From positions 1 to 64,000 of the forward strand of contig CAJUPJ010000008.1 in the NCBI GenBank assembly GCA_910588655.1: 64,000 nt of DNA, given 5' to 3'. Below are positions 1 to 8,034 of the stretch, piece by piece. The position numbers and the translations under genes were made by a program. The DNA is from an uncultured Lachnospiraceae bacterium (GTDB lineage Bacteria; Bacillota; Clostridia; Lachnospirales; Lachnospiraceae). Under the pieces are notes generated by a model. That model did no database searches. It was not told where the DNA came from and was given only the letters and a program-made list of their open reading frames with translations. Numbering within the stretch: position 1 is the first letter of the stretch; each line of letters opens with the position of its first letter.

Positions 1-174
1 TATGTTTTGGCAAAAATTATTTATTTTTATACCCTAAAGCCTGAATAGTAACAAAAAATATTATAAATTCAGTAGAAAAGGCTTTCTTAGCCGATAAAAA
101 TGTGTTATAATGTTTTTGGTTTTATAGACGTGGTATAAAAATGTTATAATTTCAATTGAATATTGCTGTTTGAC
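1..174. other. AT-rich CRISPR leader, edge of window
   Basis: This stretch precedes the first CRISPR repeat and has no convincing ORF. It is very AT-rich and carries two TATAAT boxes (106-111 and 145-150). The second lies about 25 bases before the first repeat, as expected for a leader promoter reading rightwards into the array. A small hairpin (GGCT/AGCC) lies near 80-92. I looked for a tracrRNA anti-repeat to the array repeat on both strands and saw none that is convincing. Any cas genes would have to lie left of base 1. Confidence 0.5.
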
Positions 175-606
175 ATTTTAGTACCTGAAAAAATTGAGTT
201 ATCGTAAAACGATACAGTCAAGGAAATACAGGCAGCATGGATTTTAGTACCTGAAAAAATTGAGTTATCGTAAAACTAAGCATTTTCATAATAATCCGGC
301 TTTCCTATTTTAGTACCTGAAAAAATTGAGTTATCGTAAAACCTGGACACTTTGGAAGCAGATGAAAGTACTATTTTAGTACCTGAAAAAATTGAGTTAT
401 CGTAAAACAGAATATCAGTTAAATAAAACTATGAAGTGATTTTAGTACCTGAAAAAATTGAGTTATCGTAAAACCCATAAGTGCCCTGAAAGTACCCATA
501 TATGATTTTAGTACCTGAAAAAATTGAGTTATCGTAAAACATAACCATGCAGATAGTACAGTCTGTTATTATTTTAGTACCTGAAAAAATTGAGTTATCA
601 TAAAAC
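175..606 (+). CRISPR. CRISPR array, 7 repeats / 6 spacers, type II-like
   Basis: Seven 36-base repeats start at 175, 241, 307, 373, 439, 505 and 571. They are separated by six spacers of exactly 30 bases each. The repeat begins ATTTTAGTACCTG and ends CGTAAAAC. The first six copies are identical; the last (571-606) has one G-to-A change at base 600, which marks it as the trailer end and puts the leader on the left. The 36/30 geometry is typical of type II (Cas9) arrays, and the 5' part resembles type II repeats that begin GTTTTAGTAC. The other orientation (GTTTTACGATAAC...TAAAAT) also looks like some type II-C repeats, so direction is likely but not proven. No cas gene is in the window. The 174 bases after the array (607-780) hold nothing recognisable. 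Confidence 0.95.
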
Positions 607-780
607 TACTGTCTGTAAGAAAACACCAGATTGTATTTATATATTTTTATCCCAAAGGAAATAATATTATATCTTTACCAGTATATTTATTTATGACAGA
701 AACAAATGGCATGGATAATTTAGTTACTACCAGAATTAATGCTGTTATTAATGTAAAAGAACAGAGGTATAAACCACCGT

Positions 781-1809
781 TTATACCTCTCCTTTTACTA
801 CCCTCTCATTTACATACATCCTGAATTCATCAATTTTTTTATAATCTGGCTTATCTGGCAGTCCTGTATTATTTTTTGCATATTCAAGCCGTTTCTCATA
901 TTCATCCAGCAGTTCATAAAATTCACCTGAAGGCTGCCTGTTGCCATCCAGGTATTTCCCGTTGCGTATATCCATAAGCAGCTCATGCCCGTTTTCGCGG
1001 TATGTAATTATCTCCTCTTTTTCAAGAATATCTATACACATCATATATAAACGGATTAAATGTGCCATATGCTTGCCAAGTTTATCATGGCTTGCTGCCT
1101 TTTCATTCCTTTTGCCAAATTTGCTGTAACTGCTGGTTATGGCTTTCATTTCATTCCACATGCCAGCCCAGTCCCTTAATGGGTAATGTTTAAGGTTTAT
1201 ATCCATAAATATTTCACTGTCATATCCGTTTTGTACTGCTTTGTCTATATAAAGGCTGATTTCACCATCGTTATATGGAAAAAACCTGTCCTTAAAGTAA
1301 TATTCTGCATTGCTGATGCTTTTAAGGATATATGCCTCATTCTGTGCCTGCCCTGTATACCTTGCTGCTTTGTTTTCCATGCGTCTTAGCTGGCTTCCAG
1401 CATAGCCTCCAAATGAATGTATGCAGATTTTGGACAAAAACATTTTCCTGTTTGCAAGCAGTTCCTTTCCTATATCTGTTAAATGCAGGTAATGTTCTGG
1501 CTTGCATCCAAGTATTTCTATTGTATTGGGGTTATTTGATACAAGTAACTGCATCATCTTATTAAATGAATATATTACAGTGTCAGTGACAGTTTCCACT
1601 ACCTGCCCGAAATCTGTACCTAATAAAATATCTTCTTTGGAATTTATGGCAATCCCCCTTATATCCAGGTCTGAGCCTTCCTTATCCATTCCATAGGCAT
1701 GGCTGCCGCCAAGAGTTAAAAGCATTATATTGCTGCCAAGGTTTTTATCTTCCCTTAGAAAAGCATAATTGCCAGACTTTAACTTTTCTTTAATCTGTAA
1801 AATATCCAT
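781..1809 (-). CDS. RlaP/YcgL-family nucleotidyltransferase (COG3541-like)
   Basis: A predicted DNA-polymerase-beta-fold nucleotidyltransferase of 342 residues. The N-terminal half shows the hallmark GSHAYGMDKEGSDLDIRG (residues 35-52), which supplies the GS motif and the D-x-D metal-binding aspartates. The rest is an alpha-helical region rich in charged residues (for example SQLRRMENKAARYT). The pattern matches the RlaP (PF10127) group, which is also found in phages and in RNA-repair gene neighbourhoods; the substrate is unknown. The start is preceded by a GGGGG ribosome site. It lies next to the CRISPR array, transcribed towards it, with 174 bases between. I see no ligase or kinase partner nearby, so an RNA-repair role is only a family-level suggestion. 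Confidence 0.8.
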   Translation of the reverse strand: MDILQIKEKLKSGNYAFLREDKNLGSNIMLLTLGGSHAYGMDKEGSDLDIRGIAINSKEDILLGTDFGQVVETVTDTVIYSFNKMMQLLVSNNPNTIEILGCKPEHYLHLTDIGKELLANRKMFLSKICIHSFGGYAGSQLRRMENKAARYTGQAQNEAYILKSISNAEYYFKDRFFPYNDGEISLYIDKAVQNGYDSEIFMDINLKHYPLRDWAGMWNEMKAITSSYSKFGKRNEKAASHDKLGKHMAHLIRLYMMCIDILEKEEIITYRENGHELLMDIRNGKYLDGNRQPSGEFYELLDEYEKRLEYAKNNTGLPDKPDYKKIDEFRMYVNERVVKGEV

Positions 1810-1919
1810 CCTAATCCCCCATGCCGCGTTTTCTGCGGCTCAAATAAGTACGAAAATCACCGCTTTTGCGTTTTTCCTGTGTGAAACTTAATACTTCTTA
1901 GGTAGTGTTTTCCGCCACC

Positions 1920-2522
1920 TTACAATGGCTTGATTACAAGTTCCCTGCCACCTATAGAACCTGACAGTATATTTTTAATTATGCCTGCTGCCTGTTCATC
2001 CGCTTTCCTGGCAAGCCCGTCTACATTGGCATGGGCTGTTACATCCTCTTTTGAAATTGACATCGCATCAACTACATCATTTTTATCTGTCCAGTTAAAC
2101 AGTGCATGTCTTTCATCATAAAATTCTATGCTGGAAGGGTCTACATCTATTGACTGTATTTCTGCTTCTGGCATTTCCACCACAACTTTGTCATCAGTAA
2201 TTTTAATGCTTACATCTGAAAAGTTTATCCCTGCACGTATATTTGCAGTATATCTCATTGAAAAACCCTTCTGCGTCAGAAGCGGGATTTCCCCTTCTGA
2301 ATAAATTATTAAACCGCTGTATACCATTTCAGCAGTTGTAAGCTCACTTACGCCATTAATTTTTTCACTAATATATGCTGTTGTAATTTCGGGCTGTTTG
2401 TCTTTATATATCATGCGCCCTGCCCTGAAGCCTGCAAATACTGCTAAAAGAATTACTGCAATTACTACAAATATTCCTATTTTAAATTTAAGCCCAATGT
2501 AAACCCTTTTATCTTCTGCCAT
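1920..2522 (-). CDS. DUF4230-family membrane-anchored protein
   Basis: A 200-residue protein with a short cytoplasmic N-terminus, one strong membrane helix at about residues 14-33 (GIFVVIAVILLAVFAGF), and an extracytoplasmic domain. That domain carries the DUF4230 pattern: a region around SELTTAEMVYSG, then RYTANIRAGINFSDVSIKITDDKVVVEMP. The biochemical role of the family is unknown. The gene lies 67 bases downstream of the ABC permease gene on the same strand and could be the last gene of the sigma/ABC operon. The start ATG is preceded by AAAGGGAGA. The 110 bases after it contain a short GCCGC-type hairpin near 1829-1850 that may help end transcription. Confidence 0.75.
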   Translation of the reverse strand: MAEDKRVYIGLKFKIGIFVVIAVILLAVFAGFRAGRMIYKDKQPEITTAYISEKINGVSELTTAEMVYSGLIIYSEGEIPLLTQKGFSMRYTANIRAGINFSDVSIKITDDKVVVEMPEAEIQSIDVDPSSIEFYDERHALFNWTDKNDVVDAMSISKEDVTAHANVDGLARKADEQAAGIIKNILSGSIGGRELVIKPL

Positions 2523-2589
2523 AAAAATTTCTCCCTTTTGTATAATTACTGTATATAATTATATCAGGGTAATAACGCTTGTCAACAGC

Positions 2590-3822
2590 TTATCTTCCGC
2601 CAGCCTGGTATTTACAGTATTTTCTTTTTCCAATAAAGAAAAATACAATGCCAATTACAATATATGCAAAAAATGCCATCTGCCATAATGTAAATTTTAT
2701 GCCAAATACATTCCAGAGACGTAAATCAAAAAATCCTTCATCTGCTTTTAACAGGTTAATTGGAATTGTATGCCATATTTTACCAATAAATTTAAAATCT
2801 GCTGGAATGGCGGCTAAGCGTGCAAGCAGGAACGCAACAGCAATTACTATTGCCATTGTACCTGTATTGCTTTTAAGCAGTTCTGACAATACCATTGTAA
2901 CTATGCTTAGTACAACTGAGGATAAGAAAAGCAGCAATACCATTATTATTGCAGTTTTGCCTGCGGAAATATTTCCTGGGTACAATGGGGCAATTACTAC
3001 CTGTACCATTGCTGTAAAGCTGCCTGTGCCATATATTCCAATAAAACAGGCTAGTGTTATGCCAGATAAAATTAATGTTGCACCTATCGTCACTATAGAG
3101 CCTGCCATTATTTTGGCAGTATAGCTCTGCCACCTGCCATATTTTGTACATAAAATTAACTGGTCTGTCCTTCTTATATGTTCATCTGTAAATATGCTTG
3201 TTATGCAGATTGCTATAAAAAATGTTATAAACATGCAGATATAATAACATCCGCCCATATCAATTATATTTTCATATACCCCGCCATACTTGTATGTGAA
3301 AACCTCTGGAAGCTCTTTTTCCTTTTCACGCCAGTATTCTTTCTCGGCTTTTGACAGTTTGTAATCATCATATATAATTTCCTGTTTTTTATGCCTTGCA
3401 CTATACAGCATTTCCTGTACCAGCGCACTTGTCTTGCCTTCATTTTCAATACCGCCTGCCATAGACTGCACAAGACGGCTTATTATTTCATACGGTCTTA
3501 CCTTGTTATTATATTCACCAGAAGAAAGATACTCATAACTTTCCCTTTCCCCATCTTTTTCTGGAATATATTTCTGGCTTTCTTCAATTTCTGCAAGAAG
3601 TGTATTATCAATTTTCCTTCCTGACAGTTTTTCAGAATTTCTTCTGTCTGTTTTAAACCAGTCTGCCTTTGTTTCAAGAAATTTCCCATCCACATATCTT
3701 GATGCTATAAAATAAGCACCACATGTAAGGAAAAGCTGGAATACAAGGAAAATTGCAAATGTAATCCACACTATTTTTTTCTGTAATATTTTCTTTAATT
3801 CAAAACCTGTAAGCCTTGTCAT
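2590..3822 (-). CDS. ABC-2 type transporter permease
   Basis: Membrane subunit of an ABC transporter, 410 residues. It begins at MTRLTGFELKKILQKK, a typical cytoplasmic lead-in, with a first membrane helix around residues 20-40 (IVWITFAIFLVFQLFLTC). A roughly 160-residue hydrophilic extracytoplasmic domain follows, then about five C-terminal helices. This one-plus-five layout with a large loop after the first helix is seen in ABC-2 permeases. I chose the start at 3822 because GAGGAG lies just upstream; the open frame runs further into the ATPase gene. It is the partner of the ATPase at 3866-4558, with a 43-base gap. The substrate is not evident; related systems export peptides or give antibiotic tolerance, which is inference. 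Confidence 0.8.
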   Translation of the reverse strand: MTRLTGFELKKILQKKIVWITFAIFLVFQLFLTCGAYFIASRYVDGKFLETKADWFKTDRRNSEKLSGRKIDNTLLAEIEESQKYIPEKDGERESYEYLSSGEYNNKVRPYEIISRLVQSMAGGIENEGKTSALVQEMLYSARHKKQEIIYDDYKLSKAEKEYWREKEKELPEVFTYKYGGVYENIIDMGGCYYICMFITFFIAICITSIFTDEHIRRTDQLILCTKYGRWQSYTAKIMAGSIVTIGATLILSGITLACFIGIYGTGSFTAMVQVVIAPLYPGNISAGKTAIIMVLLLFLSSVVLSIVTMVLSELLKSNTGTMAIVIAVAFLLARLAAIPADFKFIGKIWHTIPINLLKADEGFFDLRLWNVFGIKFTLWQMAFFAYIVIGIVFFFIGKRKYCKYQAGGR

Positions 3823-3865
3823 ATATCTCCTCTTTTCTGCGCTTGTTTCTGCTGCCAGAACTGCG

Positions 3866-4558
3866 CTATTCTCCAAATTCATCCAGATAGAACTCTTCCA
3901 GCCCGCCCTCAATTTCACTGCTTGGTGCATTAAATATAAGGCTGCCATCTTTCATCATAAGAATATAATCTGCAATATGTTCCACATCGGATACAATATG
4001 CGTAGATAAAATTACTATGCTTTCTTTGCCTGCATCTTCTATTACATTACGGAAACGCACCCTTTCTTTCGGGTCAAGCCCTGCTGTAGGCTCATCCATT
4101 ACAAGTATTTTGGGATAGTTTAAAAGTGCCTGCGCAATCCCAAGCCTCTGTTTCATGCCGCCAGAGTAGGTTTTTATCTTTTTCTTTGCAACATCAGAAA
4201 GCGAAACAAAGTCCAGCAGCTCTTTTATCCTTTTTTGTGCACTTCTCTTGTCAAAGCCTTTTAATGCTGACATATACATAAGAAAGTCCCATGCTGTAAA
4301 TGACGGGTAATAGCCGAAATCCTGCGGCAGATACCCTAATATGTTCCTGTACTCTTCCTCACCTGAATCAATGCCATCAAATGTAACAGTCCCGCTTGTT
4401 GGTGCAAGTATGCCACATAACATTCTCATAAATGTGGTTTTTCCTGCACCATTAGCACCCAGAAGCCCATATACGCCCTTTGTAAATTCCACTGATACCC
4501 TGTCTACTGCAATTTTATTTTTATACTGCTTTGAAAGCCTGTCTGCTATTAGTTTCAT
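3866..4558 (-). CDS. ABC transporter ATP-binding protein
   Basis: Complete ABC ATPase of 230 residues. Walker A is GANGAGKTT near residue 34, the Q-loop is GYLPQDFG, the signature is YSGGMKQR, and Walker B with catalytic glutamate is ILVMDEPTAGLD, followed by a STH switch histidine. It powers the permease encoded just downstream (2590-3822). The gene is third in an operon sigma factor - membrane protein - ATPase - permease, with a 41-base gap to the membrane-protein gene. No catalytic residue is missing, so it should be a working motor. The transported substrate cannot be read from the sequence. Confidence 0.92.
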   Translation of the reverse strand: MKLIADRLSKQYKNKIAVDRVSVEFTKGVYGLLGANGAGKTTFMRMLCGILAPTSGTVTFDGIDSGEEEYRNILGYLPQDFGYYPSFTAWDFLMYMSALKGFDKRSAQKRIKELLDFVSLSDVAKKKIKTYSGGMKQRLGIAQALLNYPKILVMDEPTAGLDPKERVRFRNVIEDAGKESIVILSTHIVSDVEHIADYILMMKDGSLIFNAPSSEIEGGLEEFYLDEFGE

Positions 4559-4599
4559 TCTTATAATCCATCCTTTCCTGTCCTGGCATATCTGCCATT

Positions 4600-5319
4600 T
4601 TATGCCCTGCTGCCAGCCGCATCTGCCATTTTATAACCTTCATAGCTGGCAGCCGCCAGAAGCACTATAACCGCAGCCAGCCATATGCCTATATACCTTG
4701 CACTGTATATCCAGCTATACGAATAAACACCTTTTAAATTTATAATGCTTATAACTGCGCCAAAAGCACTACTAAAATATACCCCTTCCCTGGACGGGAA
4801 TTTCCTTAATATTGCAAAACCACCTGTTGCAGATGATAAATATGGCACAAGCATATATAACATGTTCCTGCACATCCCGCCTCCAGATAACCCTGCTACT
4901 GCCAGAAGCATAAGCATGTTTACTGCACCAGTTATAATAACCCTCATCATAATAACGCTTTTAATGGTAAACCTTGATGACATTTCAAATTCACGCATGC
5001 CATAAATAACTGAACGCATGCTTTCTGAAAGCGAAAACGCCACAATAAATGGCAATGCAGCAGATAAAAGCCATAACATATCCTCTGAAATATATCTGCT
5101 GGATATAAATATACAGGCAAATATAAATGCAGAAAGTGTCCACAGCCATTTGGAAATATAAAAAAACTGCACCCATGCCATATAAATAATGTTGGTTTTT
5201 CCTGGTGGCTGCACATGGATATGGGACATTTTTTCCAAAAATGCCTGCTTTCTTTCTGGCTCCGGGGCTTCAAAATATTTCCTTATCTCCTGTAAATCTT
5301 TTTTGCCTGGTTTAATCAT
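4600..5319 (-). CDS. Uncharacterised polytopic membrane protein, sigma-factor-linked
   Basis: A 239-residue protein. About 55 hydrophilic residues (MIKPGKKDLQEIRKYFEAPE...) are followed by about six membrane helices (for example LWTLSAFIFACIFISS, VIMMRVIITGAVNMLMLLAVAG, IGIWLAAVIVLLAAAS). The start at 5319 sits eight bases after AAAGGAGG and overlaps the end of the ECF sigma gene by eight bases, so the two are translationally coupled. Coupling to a sigma factor suggests an anti-sigma or sensor role, with the soluble N-terminus as the candidate sigma-binding part, but I see no zinc-binding HxxxCxxC motif of classical anti-sigma factors. It could equally be a second membrane component of the ABC system. 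The function is otherwise unrecognised. Confidence 0.7.
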   Translation of the reverse strand: MIKPGKKDLQEIRKYFEAPEPERKQAFLEKMSHIHVQPPGKTNIIYMAWVQFFYISKWLWTLSAFIFACIFISSRYISEDMLWLLSAALPFIVAFSLSESMRSVIYGMREFEMSSRFTIKSVIMMRVIITGAVNMLMLLAVAGLSGGGMCRNMLYMLVPYLSSATGGFAILRKFPSREGVYFSSAFGAVISIINLKGVYSYSWIYSARYIGIWLAAVIVLLAAASYEGYKMADAAGSRA

Positions 5320-5761
5320 ATGAAAGCCTCCTTTCCAGCTTTTTAAGAATTTTTTTAACCTCCCTGTATACTGCAAACCTGGAAATGCCATATATTTTAC
5401 CTATATCCTCTACAGAGACTTCATTGGCAAAACGGAGCAGTATAATTTCACGTTCCCTGTCTGAAAGCTGGTCTAATGCCATTTGCAGGGAAATATTTTC
5501 TATTATTTTATCCTCGTGGCTGTCTGCTGGCAAATCCTCTGGTATCTCCACAGTTTTCTTCCTGCGGTATTCATCTGTGCAAAGATTTCTGGCAACAGTA
5601 TATAAAAATGCCAGGGGATTTTTTATTTCTTTGTACCTGCTGTTTTCTATAAGCTTTAAAAATGCCTCCTGCGTAATATCCTCTGCTGCCTGTACATTAT
5701 GAAGCTTAAAGTAACAGTAGCGGTACAGCTTGTCATACTGCCCGTCAGTCCCAGTAAACAT
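5312..5761 (-). CDS. ECF-type RNA polymerase sigma factor
   Basis: A 149-residue sigma-70 family factor with only regions 2 and 4. Region 2 is LYRYCYFKLHNVQAAEDITQ onwards with the conserved DITQEAFLK and the NPLAFLYTVARN helix. Region 4 has LSDREREIILLRFANEVSVEDIG and a helix-turn-helix ending ISRFAVYREVKKIL. The start at 5761 has AAAGGAGG seven bases upstream; upstream ATGs lack a site. It heads the operon with a membrane protein and an ABC transporter, which it probably controls. The promoter region holds a perfect inverted repeat (5826-5855). Confidence 0.9.
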   Translation of the reverse strand: MFTGTDGQYDKLYRYCYFKLHNVQAAEDITQEAFLKLIENSRYKEIKNPLAFLYTVARNLCTDEYRRKKTVEIPEDLPADSHEDKIIENISLQMALDQLSDREREIILLRFANEVSVEDIGKIYGISRFAVYREVKKILKKLERRLSYD

Positions 5762-5825
5762 AAATACCCTCCTTTCCATTATTATACAGGCATAAAACAC
5801 AAATCTTTCCAGGGATTTTTACAGC

Positions 5826-5855
5826 CTGTATTATATATGACGTTTTATAATACAG
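5826..5855 (-). promoter_or_regulatory. Inverted repeat / likely promoter of sigma-ABC operon
   Basis: Perfect 10-base inverted repeat, CTGTATTATA (5826-5835) and TATAATACAG (5846-5855), with a 10-base spacer, 65 bases upstream of the sigma gene start. Read on the minus strand it contains TATAAT as a possible -10 box. The spacer contains AACGTC, which resembles the CGTC-type -10 of ECF promoters and would fit autoregulation. No strong -35 is obvious for either reading. Confidence 0.4.
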
Positions 5856-5867
5856 TAATGTGCGGAA

Positions 5868-5909
5868 AAAAACAAAAAAATAACAGCATAATTCCAAAAT
5901 GCTGTTATT
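5868..5909 (-). terminator. Rho-independent terminator of hydrogenase-like chemoreceptor gene
   Basis: Perfect 11-base stem AATAACAGCAT / ATGCTGTTATT (5879-5889 and 5899-5909) with a nine-base loop. On the minus strand it is followed by a long T tract interrupted by one G. It lies 33 bases past the stop of the gene at 5943-7904 and separates it from the sigma operon. Confidence 0.85.
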
Positions 5910-5942
5910 TTCTTATATATAAAATATAGTGTGCCTGGTATA

Positions 5943-7904
5943 TTATCCAAGCCTTTTATTATCTTCCACAAGTGTCCCGAGCCTGTCCTTTACATCATCA
6001 GAAGTAGTTAAAATAACCTCGGCTGAAGCTGCTATCTGTTCTGTAGAAGCTGCCAGGCTGTCAACCCTCAGGTTAATATCTGTTGTAATATCCATAAGGT
6101 TCTGGCTGTCTTCTATTATCTTTGAAACATATTGTAATATCTTTCCCTGGCTCGCATTGCTTCTTGACGCAGTATCACGCGAACTTGTAGCAAGGTTATT
6201 TATTTCATCTGCCACTACTGCAAAGCCCCTTCCGGCTTCCCCTGCCCTTGCTGCTTCAATGCTTGCATTAAGTGCAAGAAGGTTTGTCTGCTCTGCTATA
6301 GACACAACATCTTCATTATTATGTGTGAGTTCTGCTATCATATCATTAATTTCATACATTGATTTATTCAAATCCCGGCAGAAATCGGTAATTTCATGCA
6401 TATGCTTTGCAATTTCCGTACTTTCCTCTGCATTGCTTGCATTGCCGTCTGCCATGTTGTCAACTGCTTCATGCAGGACTTCAAAGCTATCATTAATTTC
6501 ATTTACTGTTATAATAATATTTTCTCCATGCTTCTTTACAATCTCTTTTTCTTCTTCATTTTCCCTTGCGAGCATCATTGCATTCTCACGCTGCTCTTCA
6601 ACCTGGTTCTTAATATAATAAATACAGTTTTCCTTTTTATTAAAACCATTATGTATTGCTGTAACCATATCTTCACAACTGTCATAACCGCAGCATGAAC
6701 AGTTGATATGCTGTGTTTCATATGTAGTTTTATTCATGCTGTTAAATATAGCCTGTTTCTGTTCTTCAGAAGGTATGCTGTTCTGGCACTGTGCCGAAAG
6801 GTTCTCATAAGTCCTTAAATAGTCGTTAAGGTCTAAGTTCCTGAACTGGTGGTTAAACTTCCTTAGCCTCTGTTTAGGCGAAAGCTTCTTAGACCATGCA
6901 CTTGCCAGGCTGTTCTTCTTAACATCTTCCCTTATCTTAAGCACATTGTAAAGTGCATCATCTGTTTTTGAGATTTCTGGTTCTGTAGCAGTGCCACAAA
7001 GACATCCGTCAGCACAGTTAAGGGCATCTATAAAAAGATATGGGGTCTTGTCTTTTGCTATCCTGTCTTTGTTCTTTTCAAGGAACTCATACATATGCTT
7101 CTCGCCCTCTATCTGCCTTATAAATACACTTTCCCCTAAGAACCAGTATACGTTTTCTTTAAGGCCTCCAGGCATAGGGTAAAGAGAACCAAGCCCGTAC
7201 TCAATCTCATCAGAACATAAATCCCCATGTATATTATGTCTCTTCACGTACTCCATAAGATGGGAAAATGTTACATTATATTGTATATACCCCTTGTTAG
7301 CCGGCTCTTCCATTTCAAGCTTTTTAGCTATACATGGACTTATAAATGCAAGCTTGTCCGTAATGCCCATAACCTTACGTGCATATATTGCAGCACACAT
7401 CATAGGGCTTTGTACTGGAAAAAGCTTTGGTATAAGTTCAGGTATGTAACGTTCAATATATCCTACAACAGCAGGACATGGCTGTGAAATGCCCCCTGTA
7501 AAATTGTGCTTCTGGATATAATTCAGATAACCCCATGTAGTAATATCTGCCCCAAAAGACACACTTATAATCCTGTTTACACCAAGACCTTTTAACCCTC
7601 CAAGCACTTTTTCATATTCACCAGGATAATTTGCCTTAAATGCGGGGGCAAGCAGCAGAGAAATCCGCTCCCCCTTCTTCAGTGCATTAAAAAATTCCTC
7701 AGTATCATCTATAAATTCCCTTGCACTATGTTCACATACATCAAAACAAGCACCACATGCTACACATTTACTGCCATCTACATCTATCCTGTTCCTGCCT
7801 TCTGCTTCGGATGACCTGCAGGCTCCCACACAGCTACAGACACTTATGCATTTATTACACCCAATACAATTATCATTAGTAACTACCAGACCCCCGTTTA
7901 CCAT
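5943..7904 (-). CDS. [FeFe]-hydrogenase-like sensor fused to chemoreceptor signalling domain
   Basis: A 653-residue cytosolic fusion. Two 4Fe-4S ferredoxin motifs come first (C13-C16-C19-C23 and C47-C50-C53-C57). A hydrogenase H-cluster domain follows, with P1-like ISQPCPAV (C143), P2-like SPCIAKKLE and P3-like NCADGCLCG. Next is a further Fe-S motif (NCSCCGYDSC), a coiled coil, and an MCP signalling domain with tip EQTNLLALNASIEAARAGE. In catalytic hydrogenases the P1 motif is TSCCP; here the cysteine next to the cluster ligand, which relays protons, is replaced by proline. H-cluster ligands appear kept, so the protein may bind or sense H2 or redox state rather than make H2. There is no membrane helix or HAMP. 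It has its own promoter (7957-7985) and terminator. Confidence 0.9.
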   Translation of the reverse strand: MVNGGLVVTNDNCIGCNKCISVCSCVGACRSSEAEGRNRIDVDGSKCVACGACFDVCEHSAREFIDDTEEFFNALKKGERISLLLAPAFKANYPGEYEKVLGGLKGLGVNRIISVSFGADITTWGYLNYIQKHNFTGGISQPCPAVVGYIERYIPELIPKLFPVQSPMMCAAIYARKVMGITDKLAFISPCIAKKLEMEEPANKGYIQYNVTFSHLMEYVKRHNIHGDLCSDEIEYGLGSLYPMPGGLKENVYWFLGESVFIRQIEGEKHMYEFLEKNKDRIAKDKTPYLFIDALNCADGCLCGTATEPEISKTDDALYNVLKIREDVKKNSLASAWSKKLSPKQRLRKFNHQFRNLDLNDYLRTYENLSAQCQNSIPSEEQKQAIFNSMNKTTYETQHINCSCCGYDSCEDMVTAIHNGFNKKENCIYYIKNQVEEQRENAMMLARENEEEKEIVKKHGENIIITVNEINDSFEVLHEAVDNMADGNASNAEESTEIAKHMHEITDFCRDLNKSMYEINDMIAELTHNNEDVVSIAEQTNLLALNASIEAARAGEAGRGFAVVADEINNLATSSRDTASRSNASQGKILQYVSKIIEDSQNLMDITTDINLRVDSLAASTEQIAASAEVILTTSDDVKDRLGTLVEDNKRLG

Positions 7905-7956
7905 ATGTGGACCTCCATTCAGTATAGATTTTTAATTATTTTAAACATTTTTAATA

Positions 7957-7985
7957 ATTATACCATATCCGAAATGTGATTTCCA
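7957..7985 (-). promoter_or_regulatory. Promoter of hydrogenase-like chemoreceptor gene
   Basis: On the minus strand: TGGAAA (7985-7980), a 17-base spacer, then an extended -10 TGGTATAAT with TATAAT at 7962-7957. It lies 53 bases upstream of the start codon at 7904, which has a GGAGG site. Confidence 0.6.
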
Positions 7986-8034
7986 CTATAAAGTTTACAG
8001 CAGATAACAGTTTGCGTACTAAAAGTGTCATCAA

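Noticed and set aside
1..174. A tracrRNA next to the CRISPR array
   Set aside because: A small hairpin near 80-92 and two TATAAT boxes exist, but no segment on either strand pairs convincingly with the 36-base repeat.
5943..7904. Annotation as a catalytic [FeFe]-hydrogenase
   Set aside because: The proton-relay cysteine is replaced by proline and the protein ends in a chemoreceptor domain, so a sensory role is more likely than H2 turnover.
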